Below, in pieces: positions 9,394 through 17,287 of a stretch of 64,000 bases of DNA. Both the position numbers and the translations under genes were made by a program. Position 1 is the first letter of the stretch. Each line of letters begins with the position of its first letter. Under the pieces are notes generated by a model that worked only from the letters and a program-made list of their open reading frames with translations, did no database searches and was not told the origin of the DNA. Source of the stretch: Flavobacteriaceae bacterium (lineage in GTDB: Bacteria > Bacteroidota > Bacteroidia > Flavobacteriales > Weeksellaceae); the NCBI GenBank assembly GCA_018260565.1, contig JAGLAZ010000006.1:28089-92088 (forward strand), written 5' to 3'.

Positions 9394-10027
9394 GATATTA
9401 CTTTCCTTAATACATGCTGCATTAGGATTAATACCTCTACAGACAGCCTACGCGCAAGTCACTTTTTCAGCAAAGGCACATGCTGCATTCCCTGCAAAAA
9501 CTGCTAGCTGGAAAGAATTTACTACGGTTATTGGTACCGCTAAAGAATCCTCTGGAAAAAATATAACAGGTTTTAATGCGGGAATTTCTGCAAGGATAGA
9601 TTTGCCAAAAAGCTTATTCCTTATGCCAGAGGTTTATTTTACACAATTTAAAAACGAGTACGCACCTATTTCTTCAAGTAATAATACCTCTATTACAATT
9701 GATTATAATCGTCTGGATGTTCCAGTCTTGCTAGGATATAGGGTATTAGGTAAACAAGCTGGAGTATTTTTTGGTCCTGTGGCCAGTGTAGATTTAGCTC
9801 AAACTTCATCCATAAAAAGTTTTTCAGAAGTAAAAGAATCTAAAGATGTTTCCTGGGGCTTCCAAATAGGAGCTGAAGCTAGGATTAAAAAAATTATTAT
9901 AGATGCTCGTTATGAATCTTCTTTTTCCAAAGATCAAAGAAAATTTATTGGCACGCTCACCTCTGCGCAAATTCAATATGACTATCGGCCAAGTATTTTT
10001 TTGGTAGGATTAGGTTATGAATTTTAA
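9383..10027 (+). CDS. Outer-membrane beta-barrel protein (PorT-like fold), linked to mlaEF
   Basis: 214 residues. A signal peptide ending in AYAQ is followed by alternating hydrophobic strands and a C-terminal aromatic end (FLVGLGYEF), as in small eight-stranded outer-membrane barrels (OMP_b-brl_2/PorT-like). Motifs such as LPKSLFLMPEVYFTQ and NRLDVPVLLGYRV are common to that family. The start lies inside the 3' end of mlaF (11-base overlap), so it is translated from the same message. That makes a role as the outer-membrane end of the lipid transport route an attractive but unproven idea; an unrelated barrel cotranscribed by chance is possible. Confidence 0.75.
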   Translation: MKNKILLSLIHAALGLIPLQTAYAQVTFSAKAHAAFPAKTASWKEFTTVIGTAKESSGKNITGFNAGISARIDLPKSLFLMPEVYFTQFKNEYAPISSSNNTSITIDYNRLDVPVLLGYRVLGKQAGVFFGPVASVDLAQTSSIKSFSEVKESKDVSWGFQIGAEARIKKIIIDARYESSFSKDQRKFIGTLTSAQIQYDYRPSIFLVGLGYEF

Positions 10028-10045
10028 TTATAGAAGATGAAATAT

Positions 10046-10063
10046 GGCGCAAAATTTTGTGCC
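10046..10063 (+). terminator. Hairpin between convergent genes, probable terminator
   Basis: GGCGCAAAA and TTTTGTGCC form a nine-pair stem with one G-T pair, followed by TTATTTATTTTTT on the plus strand. It sits between the barrel gene and the convergent phoD-like gene. Confidence 0.55.
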
Positions 10064-10067
10064 TTAT

Positions 10068-11414
10068 TTATTTTTTATAAGTAAGATCTTGTGCCAGGAT
10101 TATTTTGTTCCAAATCTTTTCACCTTTTTTGTTAAAGAGTTCCAAACTTAGGCTCCTGGTTTTTTCTTTGCCGCTAAATCCCAATATGCCAAATGCCTGC
10201 TCGGTAAATAGACTTCCTTGCACTCGGTTTAAATTGTTTTCTTGCTGCGCAGTTTTTCCTGCGGCTCCAGATGTGAGAGGTGAAACCGTCCAGTCATATA
10301 AAGGATATGCTCCAGGACGCTGAAGCTGGCTCAACTCAGAAAAATGCCTATCCCCAGAAAGGAAGATTACCCCTTCTATTTTTTCTTTATCTATCGTTTC
10401 TAGAAGCCAATTTCTTTCTTCTTCATAGGTACTGTAATTTTCAAAAACAGCTGCAGTATTTAAAACCTGTCCACCTATTACAATAATTTTAAAAGTAAAT
10501 GTGCTACTCACCAGATTATCTATAAGCCATTGTTTTTGTTTTTCACCTAATATGCTGCGTTCACCTGTTTGTCTTTTATTTGGAGATTTAAAAAACCTAT
10601 TATCCAATAAGAAAAATTGAGCATCACCCCAATTGAAAGTAGTATAAATGCCTTGACTTTGCTCTATACCCTCTCCAAAAGTTTTATTGGGCCAAAAGTC
10701 TTTGAAGGCTTTTTGGGTAACATGTTTTAAATAAAAACTTCTGTCAGAATCATTCGTACCAAAATCATGATCGTCCCAAATGGCAAAATGTTGGCCGGTT
10801 TGTAATAATTTTTGAAGTTGGGGTGTTCTTCTCATATCGTTGTAGCGATGATAAATCCCAGAAGGAGAATCCCAGTCAGCTTCCCTTAAATAGATATTAT
10901 CTCCACCCCAGATAGTAATATCAGGACTCTTCGTTGCTATTGCATTAAATATTTCATAATCAGACCCATACGGAATACCAGGTCTATCAAATTCTGACTC
11001 ATTAATGTAAGCACAACTTCCAAAAGCTATCTTAAAATCCGGAGCATTCTCTCGCCACTGCCATAATTTTTTTGTGTTAAATTGGTAGGGAAAAACGGCA
11101 GGGATATTTTTCTCCTCTGTGATATTGTACTGATATTGTGTGCCGGGTTTAAGATTTGGGATACTTATTTTTTGCCCACCTGAGTCTGCATCATCTTGTG
11201 AAAAAGGAATACATTTCGGTATAGACTGGTTCCTACCTTCTTTATAGCTAAGGCAATATTTTCCCGGCATCTTCATATCTACCCAAATGGCTACTTCTGT
11301 CATTTCTGCATAACCAAGCATAGGACCCGCAGCTATTAGAGAAGATTGGCCTAAGACTGATATATTTATTAAAATTAATAAGGCAAATAACCGGTAAATG
11401 ATATGCATCTTCAT
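10068..11414 (-). CDS. Alkaline phosphatase D (PhoD-like) family protein
   Basis: 448 residues with a signal peptide (ending near VLGQ), so exported. After an Fn3-like N-terminal strand region (AAGPMLGYAEMTEVAIWVDM) comes the PhoD metallophosphatase fold: FKIAFGSCAYIN, IWGGDNIY, HFAIWDDHDFGTND (about residue 213) and FLSGDRHFSEL (about 355). These carry the Asp, Asn and His metal ligands of the family. Members cleave phosphodiester or phosphomonoester bonds, using Ca and Fe where studied. The substrate here is not known; phosphate scavenging is the usual inference. A TATTTTTG box lies seven bases before the start. Confidence 0.85.
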   Translation of the reverse strand: MKMHIIYRLFALLILINISVLGQSSLIAAGPMLGYAEMTEVAIWVDMKMPGKYCLSYKEGRNQSIPKCIPFSQDDADSGGQKISIPNLKPGTQYQYNITEEKNIPAVFPYQFNTKKLWQWRENAPDFKIAFGSCAYINESEFDRPGIPYGSDYEIFNAIATKSPDITIWGGDNIYLREADWDSPSGIYHRYNDMRRTPQLQKLLQTGQHFAIWDDHDFGTNDSDRSFYLKHVTQKAFKDFWPNKTFGEGIEQSQGIYTTFNWGDAQFFLLDNRFFKSPNKRQTGERSILGEKQKQWLIDNLVSSTFTFKIIVIGGQVLNTAAVFENYSTYEEERNWLLETIDKEKIEGVIFLSGDRHFSELSQLQRPGAYPLYDWTVSPLTSGAAGKTAQQENNLNRVQGSLFTEQAFGILGFSGKEKTRSLSLELFNKKGEKIWNKIILAQDLTYKK

Positions 11415-11421
11415 TTTCTTT

Positions 11422-11429
11422 CAAAAATA
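11422..11429 (-). promoter_or_regulatory. -7 promoter box for the phoD-like gene
   Basis: TATTTTTG on the minus strand, seven bases before the ATG at 11414, so the leader would be very short. Confidence 0.45.
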
Positions 11430-11483
11430 ATTTAGATTTATGATTCTATTATCATTGTGAATAAAAGATAACCTAGTAAAACT

Positions 11484-13100
11484 TTACTTAAAATCTAATA
11501 TACTGCTGATCCCAAGAATTCCCGTCTTGCTGTAGGCCCGTAAAACGGCTGCATTAAGTTTATTATTATTTTTCTGAATAGATATTTGGTGGGAAGTAGC
11601 ATCTCTTGGAAGTAATTCATAGTCCCATGAATTTCCATATTTCAAATAAAGAATGTAACCGGCGGGTTTTTGTTTATATAGATCTGTCCAGCGTATTTGT
11701 AAAAATTGTCCCTTATTTTCAGAAGAGATTTTTGGTGCAGGTAGAATTTCTTTATTTAGCCATGGGAACTCTGGAATAAGAGCGGGTTTTTGGTAAAAAT
11801 TATTTTTTAGGGCTTCGGAAAGTTTTGGATTTTTAAATAAGCCTTCGTAGCTCCAATGTATTAGCCCTGGGTTGGTTTTCATGTTTTCCCGCACATTACG
11901 AATTTCCCTTTGAATCTCTGTGCTGCGATCTGATACTTTTACTTCCACTGTGTTGATCCCTGGCCATAGGTATCTACCTTTGTAGTTTTCATTAATCCAC
12001 CATTTAAGAAGTGCAGGGAAAGGTTGTCCTTTAGAATCCATCGGCCAATAGAGCTGAGGCGCGAAATAATCAACCCAGCCTTCGTTTAGCCATAGTTTTG
12101 CATCAGCAAATAGAGCGTCATATTGTGATGTTCCTACAATACCGGCTGGCTGTCCGGCTTTCCAGATACCGAAAGGACTTATGCCAAATTTTACTTCTGG
12201 TTTGAGCGCTTTTATTTCATCATATACCTTTTTAACAAAGGAATTTACATGTCCTCGACGCCAGTCGGCACGCGAAAGAGTACCACCTGATTTTAGGTAG
12301 ATTTTCCAGCTTTCATCATCTGGAAAATCTTTTCCATTATTATACTCTTGATATGGATAGAAATAATCATCAAAGTGAAGCCCATCAATATCGTATCGGC
12401 TTACTAAATCTTTTACAACAGCCGTAACATGCTCTTTTGTAGCTTGGAGTGCCGGATTCAGCCAATACATACCGTTTTTAAGCTTTAATACAAGTTCTGG
12501 TTTTTTATATACGATACTGTTTGGGTTAGGCTGTCCGCCTTGAGTATGGTGAGCACGGTAGGGATTTAACCATACATGCAACTCTATATTTCTTTTATGA
12601 GCCTCGCTAATCCAAAATTGCAAAGGATCGTAAAATGGTTCTGGAGCCTTCCCCGTAGTTCCCATCAGGTAGGAAGACCAAGGCTCTAATTTGCTCGCAT
12701 AAAGGGCATCTGATGCTGGTCGCACTTGAAATATTACAGCATTGATATTCAAAGTTTGAAGATAATCCAGCATTTCAATAGCTTCATGTTTTTGCTGTGC
12801 TACGCTCAGTGTATTTTTTGATGGCCAATTGATATTTGCTACCGTGGCTACCCAGACGCCTCGAAACTCTCGTTCTACTTCAGGAAGTTGTTTTAAAATT
12901 GCAAATTCTTTGGCTTGTTGTTCCGGAGTAATGCTAGAATTAGAATTGCCAGCCGTATTCTTGCTAAGAATTTCAACTGATTTAGTTTGGGATGGTTTAG
13001 ATTTTTGTTTTGATATTTTGGTAGCTTCCTTTTTTTGAACTGACTGACATTGCCACATTCCTAAACTTAACAGCATTAAGAAGGATATTTTTGCGTTCAT
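11484..13100 (-). CDS. GHL10 family glycoside hydrolase-like protein (YngK/DUF187 type), probably secreted
   Basis: About 538 residues from the ATG at 13100; a start 21 bases further up would only lengthen the N-terminus before the signal segment. A hydrophobic segment ending LGMWQCQS may be a lipobox with a weak -3 position, or a plain signal peptide. The GHL10 TIM-barrel domain starts at EFRGVWVATVANINWP and includes INAVIFQVRPASDALY, PLQFWISEAHKRNIELHVWLNPYRA, DGLHFDDYFYPY and FGISPFGIWK. The last 90 residues look like an Fn3-type module. Relatives are linked to peptidoglycan or surface glycan cleavage. The substrate is not certain. Confidence 0.85.
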   Translation of the reverse strand: MNAKISFLMLLSLGMWQCQSVQKKEATKISKQKSKPSQTKSVEILSKNTAGNSNSSITPEQQAKEFAILKQLPEVEREFRGVWVATVANINWPSKNTLSVAQQKHEAIEMLDYLQTLNINAVIFQVRPASDALYASKLEPWSSYLMGTTGKAPEPFYDPLQFWISEAHKRNIELHVWLNPYRAHHTQGGQPNPNSIVYKKPELVLKLKNGMYWLNPALQATKEHVTAVVKDLVSRYDIDGLHFDDYFYPYQEYNNGKDFPDDESWKIYLKSGGTLSRADWRRGHVNSFVKKVYDEIKALKPEVKFGISPFGIWKAGQPAGIVGTSQYDALFADAKLWLNEGWVDYFAPQLYWPMDSKGQPFPALLKWWINENYKGRYLWPGINTVEVKVSDRSTEIQREIRNVRENMKTNPGLIHWSYEGLFKNPKLSEALKNNFYQKPALIPEFPWLNKEILPAPKISSENKGQFLQIRWTDLYKQKPAGYILYLKYGNSWDYELLPRDATSHQISIQKNNNKLNAAVLRAYSKTGILGISSILDFK

Positions 13101-13164
13101 CTTATAAATCTGGAACTTCATAAAGGATTAATTTTTTCAAATAAGGGTAAAAATAGGGTAAAGA

Positions 13165-13192
13165 AAAAGCCGCTCCAAATGAAGCGGCTTTT
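13165..13192 (-). terminator. Rho-independent terminator of the DUF937-OmpA gene
   Basis: AAAAGCCGCT pairs with AGCGGCTTTT, with a T-rich tail on the minus strand. It lies 18 bases beyond the stop codon at 13211. Confidence 0.85.
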
Positions 13193-13210
13193 ATTCCTTG
13201 TTTTAGGAAT

Positions 13211-14506
13211 TTATTTAGCTAAACGGATAGCCATTTTTCTGTCGGAAGCTCTTTCAGCATCTGATGCAGTAGCAGGTACTTTAGCGAATTCAGAACCGTA
13301 ACCTTCAGCACCATTAATTTGTGCAGCAGGAACACCTAATTTAATAAGTTCTGCTTTGATAAAATCTGCTCTCCCTTGAGATATTTTTTTGTTGGCATCT
13401 TTATCACCTACATTATCTGTATAACCACCAATTCTAATTTTAGTATTAGGATAAGCTTTAAGGATTTCAGCAAGATTTTGAAGTTGAGTTTCAGATCCTG
13501 GAAGTAATTTATCAGTTTTACCCATTTCGAAGTTAACATTATCAAAATCATACCAAGTAGATTTTAATGCATTGTCATCAGCAGCATTGTCATAACCTTT
13601 AGAACTAAGGAAAGAAACTAATTTAGATTCAAAACCACCTTCGTATCCTTTAATTTTTTTACCATTTACATCTACTTCAGTAGTTTTAGATTTGTCTATT
13701 GTAGCGGTAGTTTGTGTAACGGTCGTTTGCGCTTTTGTAGTATCCCCATCTTTTTGAACAGTAGTCACTGTATCAGAATTGGTCACTACATCTTTAGTTT
13801 TATTTTTGTTTAATAACCACCAAGCAAGAATACCTAAAGCTAAAAGTGGAAGAAGCCATTTCCAAATGTTATTAGGTTTTTTACCTTGATCTACATGAGT
13901 GTGCCCAGTACGATTTACATTTACTTGCTCGTCTTTACGAGTATCTTGATTGTTATTCATTGTATTAGTTGTTTGAGTTGTAGTAGTTTGATTTCCGAAA
14001 ACATTTCCTAATCCTAATCCAGCTAATGAAAGTCCTGCAGGAAGAATAGAAGAAATTATACCTCTTTGATCTCTTAAAATTCCAGAAACTTGATTTCTGT
14101 CCATATTATTATCCGCAGCATATTTACCTAATGTGCCAAAAGTAGCACCTGTAACTGCTCCTAAAAGGCTATTTACTGTATCATTTTTTACTCCAGCAAA
14201 AGAAGAAACAGATGATACAAGATCGTTCATTTTTCCACCAAATAATGTGCTAATAATGCCTCCAAGTACTGGAGTAGAAGCGTTACCTAATAGATTTCCA
14301 AGGAAACCTTGCTTAGGAGCAGCCATTACAGCATCTATTACTGAGGAATTATCTGCATTGTGAGCCATTGCTCCTACTACAGCAGGAATAAGACCACTAA
14401 CGGCAGTACTGATGCTAGATTCGGATTCTCCAAACTGAGATGCAGCCTGAGAAATTGTCGCAGGTCCAAGTTGGCCTTTGATTAGATCAATAAGATTTAC
14501 TGACAT
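13211..14506 (-). CDS. DUF937-OmpA fusion protein
   Basis: 431 residues. The first 130 are a DUF937 domain rich in Ala, Gly and Ser (MSVNLIDLIKGQLGPATISQAA). A polar linker with Asn and Gln repeats follows, then one membrane segment (about 216-234, WKWLLPLLALGILAWWLL). A Thr/Asp-rich linker leads to an OmpA C-terminal domain (about 315-431) with FDNVNFEMGKTDKLLPGS, IRIGGYTDNVGD, SQGRADFIKAEL and GYGSE, which in this family grips peptidoglycan. There is no signal peptide, so the N-terminal DUF937 domain should be cytoplasmic and the OmpA domain periplasmic. The gene stands alone between its own promoter box and terminator. Confidence 0.88.
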   Translation of the reverse strand: MSVNLIDLIKGQLGPATISQAASQFGESESSISTAVSGLIPAVVGAMAHNADNSSVIDAVMAAPKQGFLGNLLGNASTPVLGGIISTLFGGKMNDLVSSVSSFAGVKNDTVNSLLGAVTGATFGTLGKYAADNNMDRNQVSGILRDQRGIISSILPAGLSLAGLGLGNVFGNQTTTTQTTNTMNNNQDTRKDEQVNVNRTGHTHVDQGKKPNNIWKWLLPLLALGILAWWLLNKNKTKDVVTNSDTVTTVQKDGDTTKAQTTVTQTTATIDKSKTTEVDVNGKKIKGYEGGFESKLVSFLSSKGYDNAADDNALKSTWYDFDNVNFEMGKTDKLLPGSETQLQNLAEILKAYPNTKIRIGGYTDNVGDKDANKKISQGRADFIKAELIKLGVPAAQINGAEGYGSEFAKVPATASDAERASDRKMAIRLAK

Positions 14507-14527
14507 ATATTAGAATTTAATTTGGCT

Positions 14528-14535
14528 CAAAAATA
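14528..14535 (-). promoter_or_regulatory. -7 promoter box for the DUF937-OmpA gene
   Basis: TATTTTTG on the minus strand, 21 bases before the start codon. Confidence 0.45.
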
Positions 14536-14618
14536 GTGATTAATTAGCAATTTTTATGTAAGCAATATAAAAATTTAACAAATTATTTTTAAAATTCTCT
14601 AAAAATGCCCCAAATAGG

Positions 14619-14706
14619 TTGGCCCGGATAGAGGCGACATCCTTTTTTCTTGTTGAGGATTTACTCGCAAAGAAAAAATATAGAACGGATAAACGGAAAT
14701 AGCTTC
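14619..14706 (+). ncRNA. Candidate Flavo-1-type structured RNA
   Basis: A stretch unlike the surrounding AT-rich spacer. TTTTTTCTT (14643-14651) pairs with AAGAAAAAA (14670-14678), and GAG (14655-14657) pairs with CTC (14664-14666) inside it. The flanks GCCCGGAT-AGAGGCGACATCC and TATAGAACGG-ATAAACGG-AAATAGCTTC resemble a block I recall as recurring between genes of many flavobacteria, which I associate with the Flavo-1 RNA motif. The function of that motif is unknown. Strand and exact ends are uncertain. As drawn, it lies antisense to its neighbours, in the 208-base gap between serS and the DUF937-OmpA gene. A covariance-model search would settle it. Confidence 0.5.
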
Positions 14707-14714
14707 AAAAATAA

Positions 14715-15983
14715 TTAAATAGAGGTAAATCCAGTATAAGGATGAAGGATTTTTGGAATCTTTATGCCATCTTCATATTGATAATTCTCCAGTATGGCCG
14801 CCATTATTCTTGGAAGTGCCAAAGCAGAGCCGTTCAGAGTATGTACAAGTTTTGGTTTGTCTCCGCCTTCTCTGTAGCGGCATCTGAGCCTATTGGCTTG
14901 AAAGTTTTCAAAATTGGATACACTGGACACTTCCAGCCATTTTTTTTGTGCTGCACTGTAAACTTCAAAATCAAAGGTCAGGGCTGATGTGAAGCTCATA
15001 TCTCCTCCACATAATTTGAGGATTCTGAAAGGTAATTCTAATGATGTGAGAAGCTCTTTTACATGTTCTACCATTTCTTCAAGAGCCTGATAAGATCGCT
15101 CAGGATGCTCTATACGTACAATTTCTACCTTCTCGAACTGATGTAAACGGTTTAGGCCTCTTACATCAGAGCCATAACTCCCTGCTTCTCGGCGGTAACA
15201 CTGTGAGAAAGCTGTAAGACATATGGGGAAATTTTTACTCTCTATGATAGTATCACGGTAAATATTAGTAACAGGGACCTCCGCAGTAGGAATAAGGTAC
15301 AAGCCATCTATAGGAACATGGTACATCTGTCCCTCCTTATCTGGAAGTTGGCCTGTTCCTAAGCCAGATTCGGCATTTACAACATGTGGAGGATTAATTT
15401 CCAGGTATCCTTTTGAAGTATTGAAATCCAAAAAATATTGTACCAAAGCACGCTGAAGTCTTGCACCCTTTCCTAAGTATACAGGGAAACCGGCACCCGC
15501 AATTTTAACACCTAATTCAAAATCTATAAGATTAAACTTTTTGCTTAGCTCCCAATGAGGAAGGGCATTTTCTGGCAAATTAACTTCTATCTTGTGAAGG
15601 AAAGTTTCTACATTATCTTCGGGAAGTTTTCCTTGCGGAACGGATTGGTGAGGGATATTGGGAATTTGATATAGAATGTCTAAAAGCCTATCCTCTGCTG
15701 CTTTTAGTTCAGATTTTAATTCTTGTTCTTCAAGTTTATTGTTTTGGGATATGCTTTTAAACTTTTGCGCTTCTTCCTGCTGCCCAGCTTTCATCAGTTC
15801 ACCCACTTTCTTAGCTGCAGCATTAGATTCTGCCAAAAGACTATCTAATTTAAGTTGAAGGGATTTCCTTAATTTATCCTCTTCTATAGCATCATCTAAA
15901 AGGTGTAGTTCAGTGAAATGTTTCTTTTGAAGACCTTCAATAAATCTGTCTTTCTCTTCAATAATTTGGCTAACGCTAAGCAT
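14715..15983 (-). CDS. serS: Seryl-tRNA synthetase
   Basis: 422 residues, the usual length. The first 110 residues form the long antiparallel coiled-coil arm that grips tRNA-Ser. The class II catalytic core follows: motif 2 around FSQCYRREAGSYGSDVRGLNRLHQFEKVE, and motif 3 at LNGSALALPRIMAAILENYQ. It charges tRNA-Ser (and tRNA-Sec where present) in the cytoplasm. A 20-base palindrome lies just before the start. The gene follows the flippase gene by 55 bases, so part of its expression could come from that operon. Confidence 0.97.
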   Translation of the reverse strand: MLSVSQIIEEKDRFIEGLQKKHFTELHLLDDAIEEDKLRKSLQLKLDSLLAESNAAAKKVGELMKAGQQEEAQKFKSISQNNKLEEQELKSELKAAEDRLLDILYQIPNIPHQSVPQGKLPEDNVETFLHKIEVNLPENALPHWELSKKFNLIDFELGVKIAGAGFPVYLGKGARLQRALVQYFLDFNTSKGYLEINPPHVVNAESGLGTGQLPDKEGQMYHVPIDGLYLIPTAEVPVTNIYRDTIIESKNFPICLTAFSQCYRREAGSYGSDVRGLNRLHQFEKVEIVRIEHPERSYQALEEMVEHVKELLTSLELPFRILKLCGGDMSFTSALTFDFEVYSAAQKKWLEVSSVSNFENFQANRLRCRYREGGDKPKLVHTLNGSALALPRIMAAILENYQYEDGIKIPKILHPYTGFTSI

Positions 15984-15998
15984 ACTTTATATTTAATT

Positions 15999-16018
15999 GC
16001 TAATTTAATTAAATTAGC
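15999..16018. repeat. 20-base perfect palindrome upstream of serS
   Basis: GCTAATTTAA followed directly by its reverse complement. It lies between the flippase stop and the serS start. It could be an AT-rich terminator for the flippase operon or a protein-binding site near the serS promoter. No T-run follows on the minus strand, which argues against a classic terminator. Confidence 0.5.
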
Positions 16019-16038
16019 CACTATAGGCAACCTAATTG

Positions 16039-17259
16039 TTAGGAAGTGCATTTTTTGTAATAATAGTAATAAACACCTGCTGAAAATATAAGGCTACCAC
16101 TCATACAGCTGGACATTCCTATGCTTCCGCAGTAGGGTACCATAAAGATTCCTAAGAATAAACAAAAAGCCGATGTCGCTAAAGATATTCCAAGCATCCA
16201 TTTTGCTTTTCCCATTGCAGATAGGATATGTGCCAGAGGAATACGGAATAAAAAACTGACAGCAAATCCAATGTATAAGATCATAAAATTCCAATATAAA
16301 TTACTTCCAAATCCAGGGAAGAGCCAAGAAAGTATCGGTTTTGCCAAAAATAAGCTTCCTATAAAACCTCCAATCAATATAAGGAAGTACTGCGACATAA
16401 ATTTTCTATAATATATACGTTGAAATCTCTTCGATAGATAATTTTTAGCTAAAAGAGGAAAATCCCTTTGAATTTGAATGGTTCCCAGAAAAACCATATT
16501 AGAAGGTATAAGAATGGCTGCTCGGTATATTTTTAAATCTTCAGCAGATGAGAGATAGGTAATGAGTAGTATATCAATACTAAATAAAAGTGAAGACGCA
16601 ATATTATTCCAACCCGTAAATAAAGAATAGGATAATAAGTCCTTTTGTATAGTTTGGGTTATTTTTAAAGAGGTAAAGAATTCCGGTCTTAGAAAAAAAA
16701 GTGCAATAAAAGGACTCAGCATCTGAATCCATAAAAATACGTCCCAATTATTTTGAAATAAAAAATACAAACTTCCAAAGCCATTTAAGCTAACAACACT
16801 GATTCTTAATAAAGAAAATCGGGGATTATTATGAGAGGCACGGAGCCAACTGTCAGTAAAATTGTAAAAACCATAGCCTAAAAATCGGACACAAAAGGCA
16901 ATTAGAAGAAAATAGGGATTTTGCTGGCTGTGCAAGCTAAAGAATAGATATAATAAACATCCGAATAATAAACTTTCCCAAATTTGGTTTCTCCAGGTAG
17001 CACGGAAAAGATTTTGCATAAAATTTTGTTTTTCCGTGTCTTCCTTCATACTGCTACCATAACGAAGCAGGCCGTAGTACAATCCTAAACCAGTAAATGG
17101 AACAGCTACAGTAAAAATACTAAGTGCAAGAGAATAATTTTGAAAAATTTTATTGGATAGATAATTCATCAATGCCCAATTCAAGACAAAACCGATGATT
17201 TTTTCATATAATAAAGCAATAGATACAGAATGCTTTTCCCACCATATACCACTTTTCAT
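16039..17259 (-). CDS. Polysaccharide flippase-like membrane protein (Wzx/MATE-like)
   Basis: 406 residues with about twelve hydrophobic segments and short polar loops, in the pattern of the oligosaccharide flippase family (lipopolysaccharide biosynthesis transporters). The opening EKIIGFVLNWALMNYLSNKIFQNYSLALSIF resembles the start of many Wzx proteins. Such proteins flip undecaprenyl-linked glycans from the inner to the outer face of the cytoplasmic membrane. It lies 28 bases after a GT4 glycosyltransferase gene, in the same direction, which supports a role in glycan export. The similarity is a matter of topology and context more than sharp motifs. Confidence 0.7.
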   Translation of the reverse strand: MKSGIWWEKHSVSIALLYEKIIGFVLNWALMNYLSNKIFQNYSLALSIFTVAVPFTGLGLYYGLLRYGSSMKEDTEKQNFMQNLFRATWRNQIWESLLFGCLLYLFFSLHSQQNPYFLLIAFCVRFLGYGFYNFTDSWLRASHNNPRFSLLRISVVSLNGFGSLYFLFQNNWDVFLWIQMLSPFIALFFLRPEFFTSLKITQTIQKDLLSYSLFTGWNNIASSLLFSIDILLITYLSSAEDLKIYRAAILIPSNMVFLGTIQIQRDFPLLAKNYLSKRFQRIYYRKFMSQYFLILIGGFIGSLFLAKPILSWLFPGFGSNLYWNFMILYIGFAVSFLFRIPLAHILSAMGKAKWMLGISLATSAFCLFLGIFMVPYCGSIGMSSCMSGSLIFSAGVYYYYYKKCTS

Positions 17260-17287
17260 AGGTTTAAAATAATGTTAAGAAAAAGTG

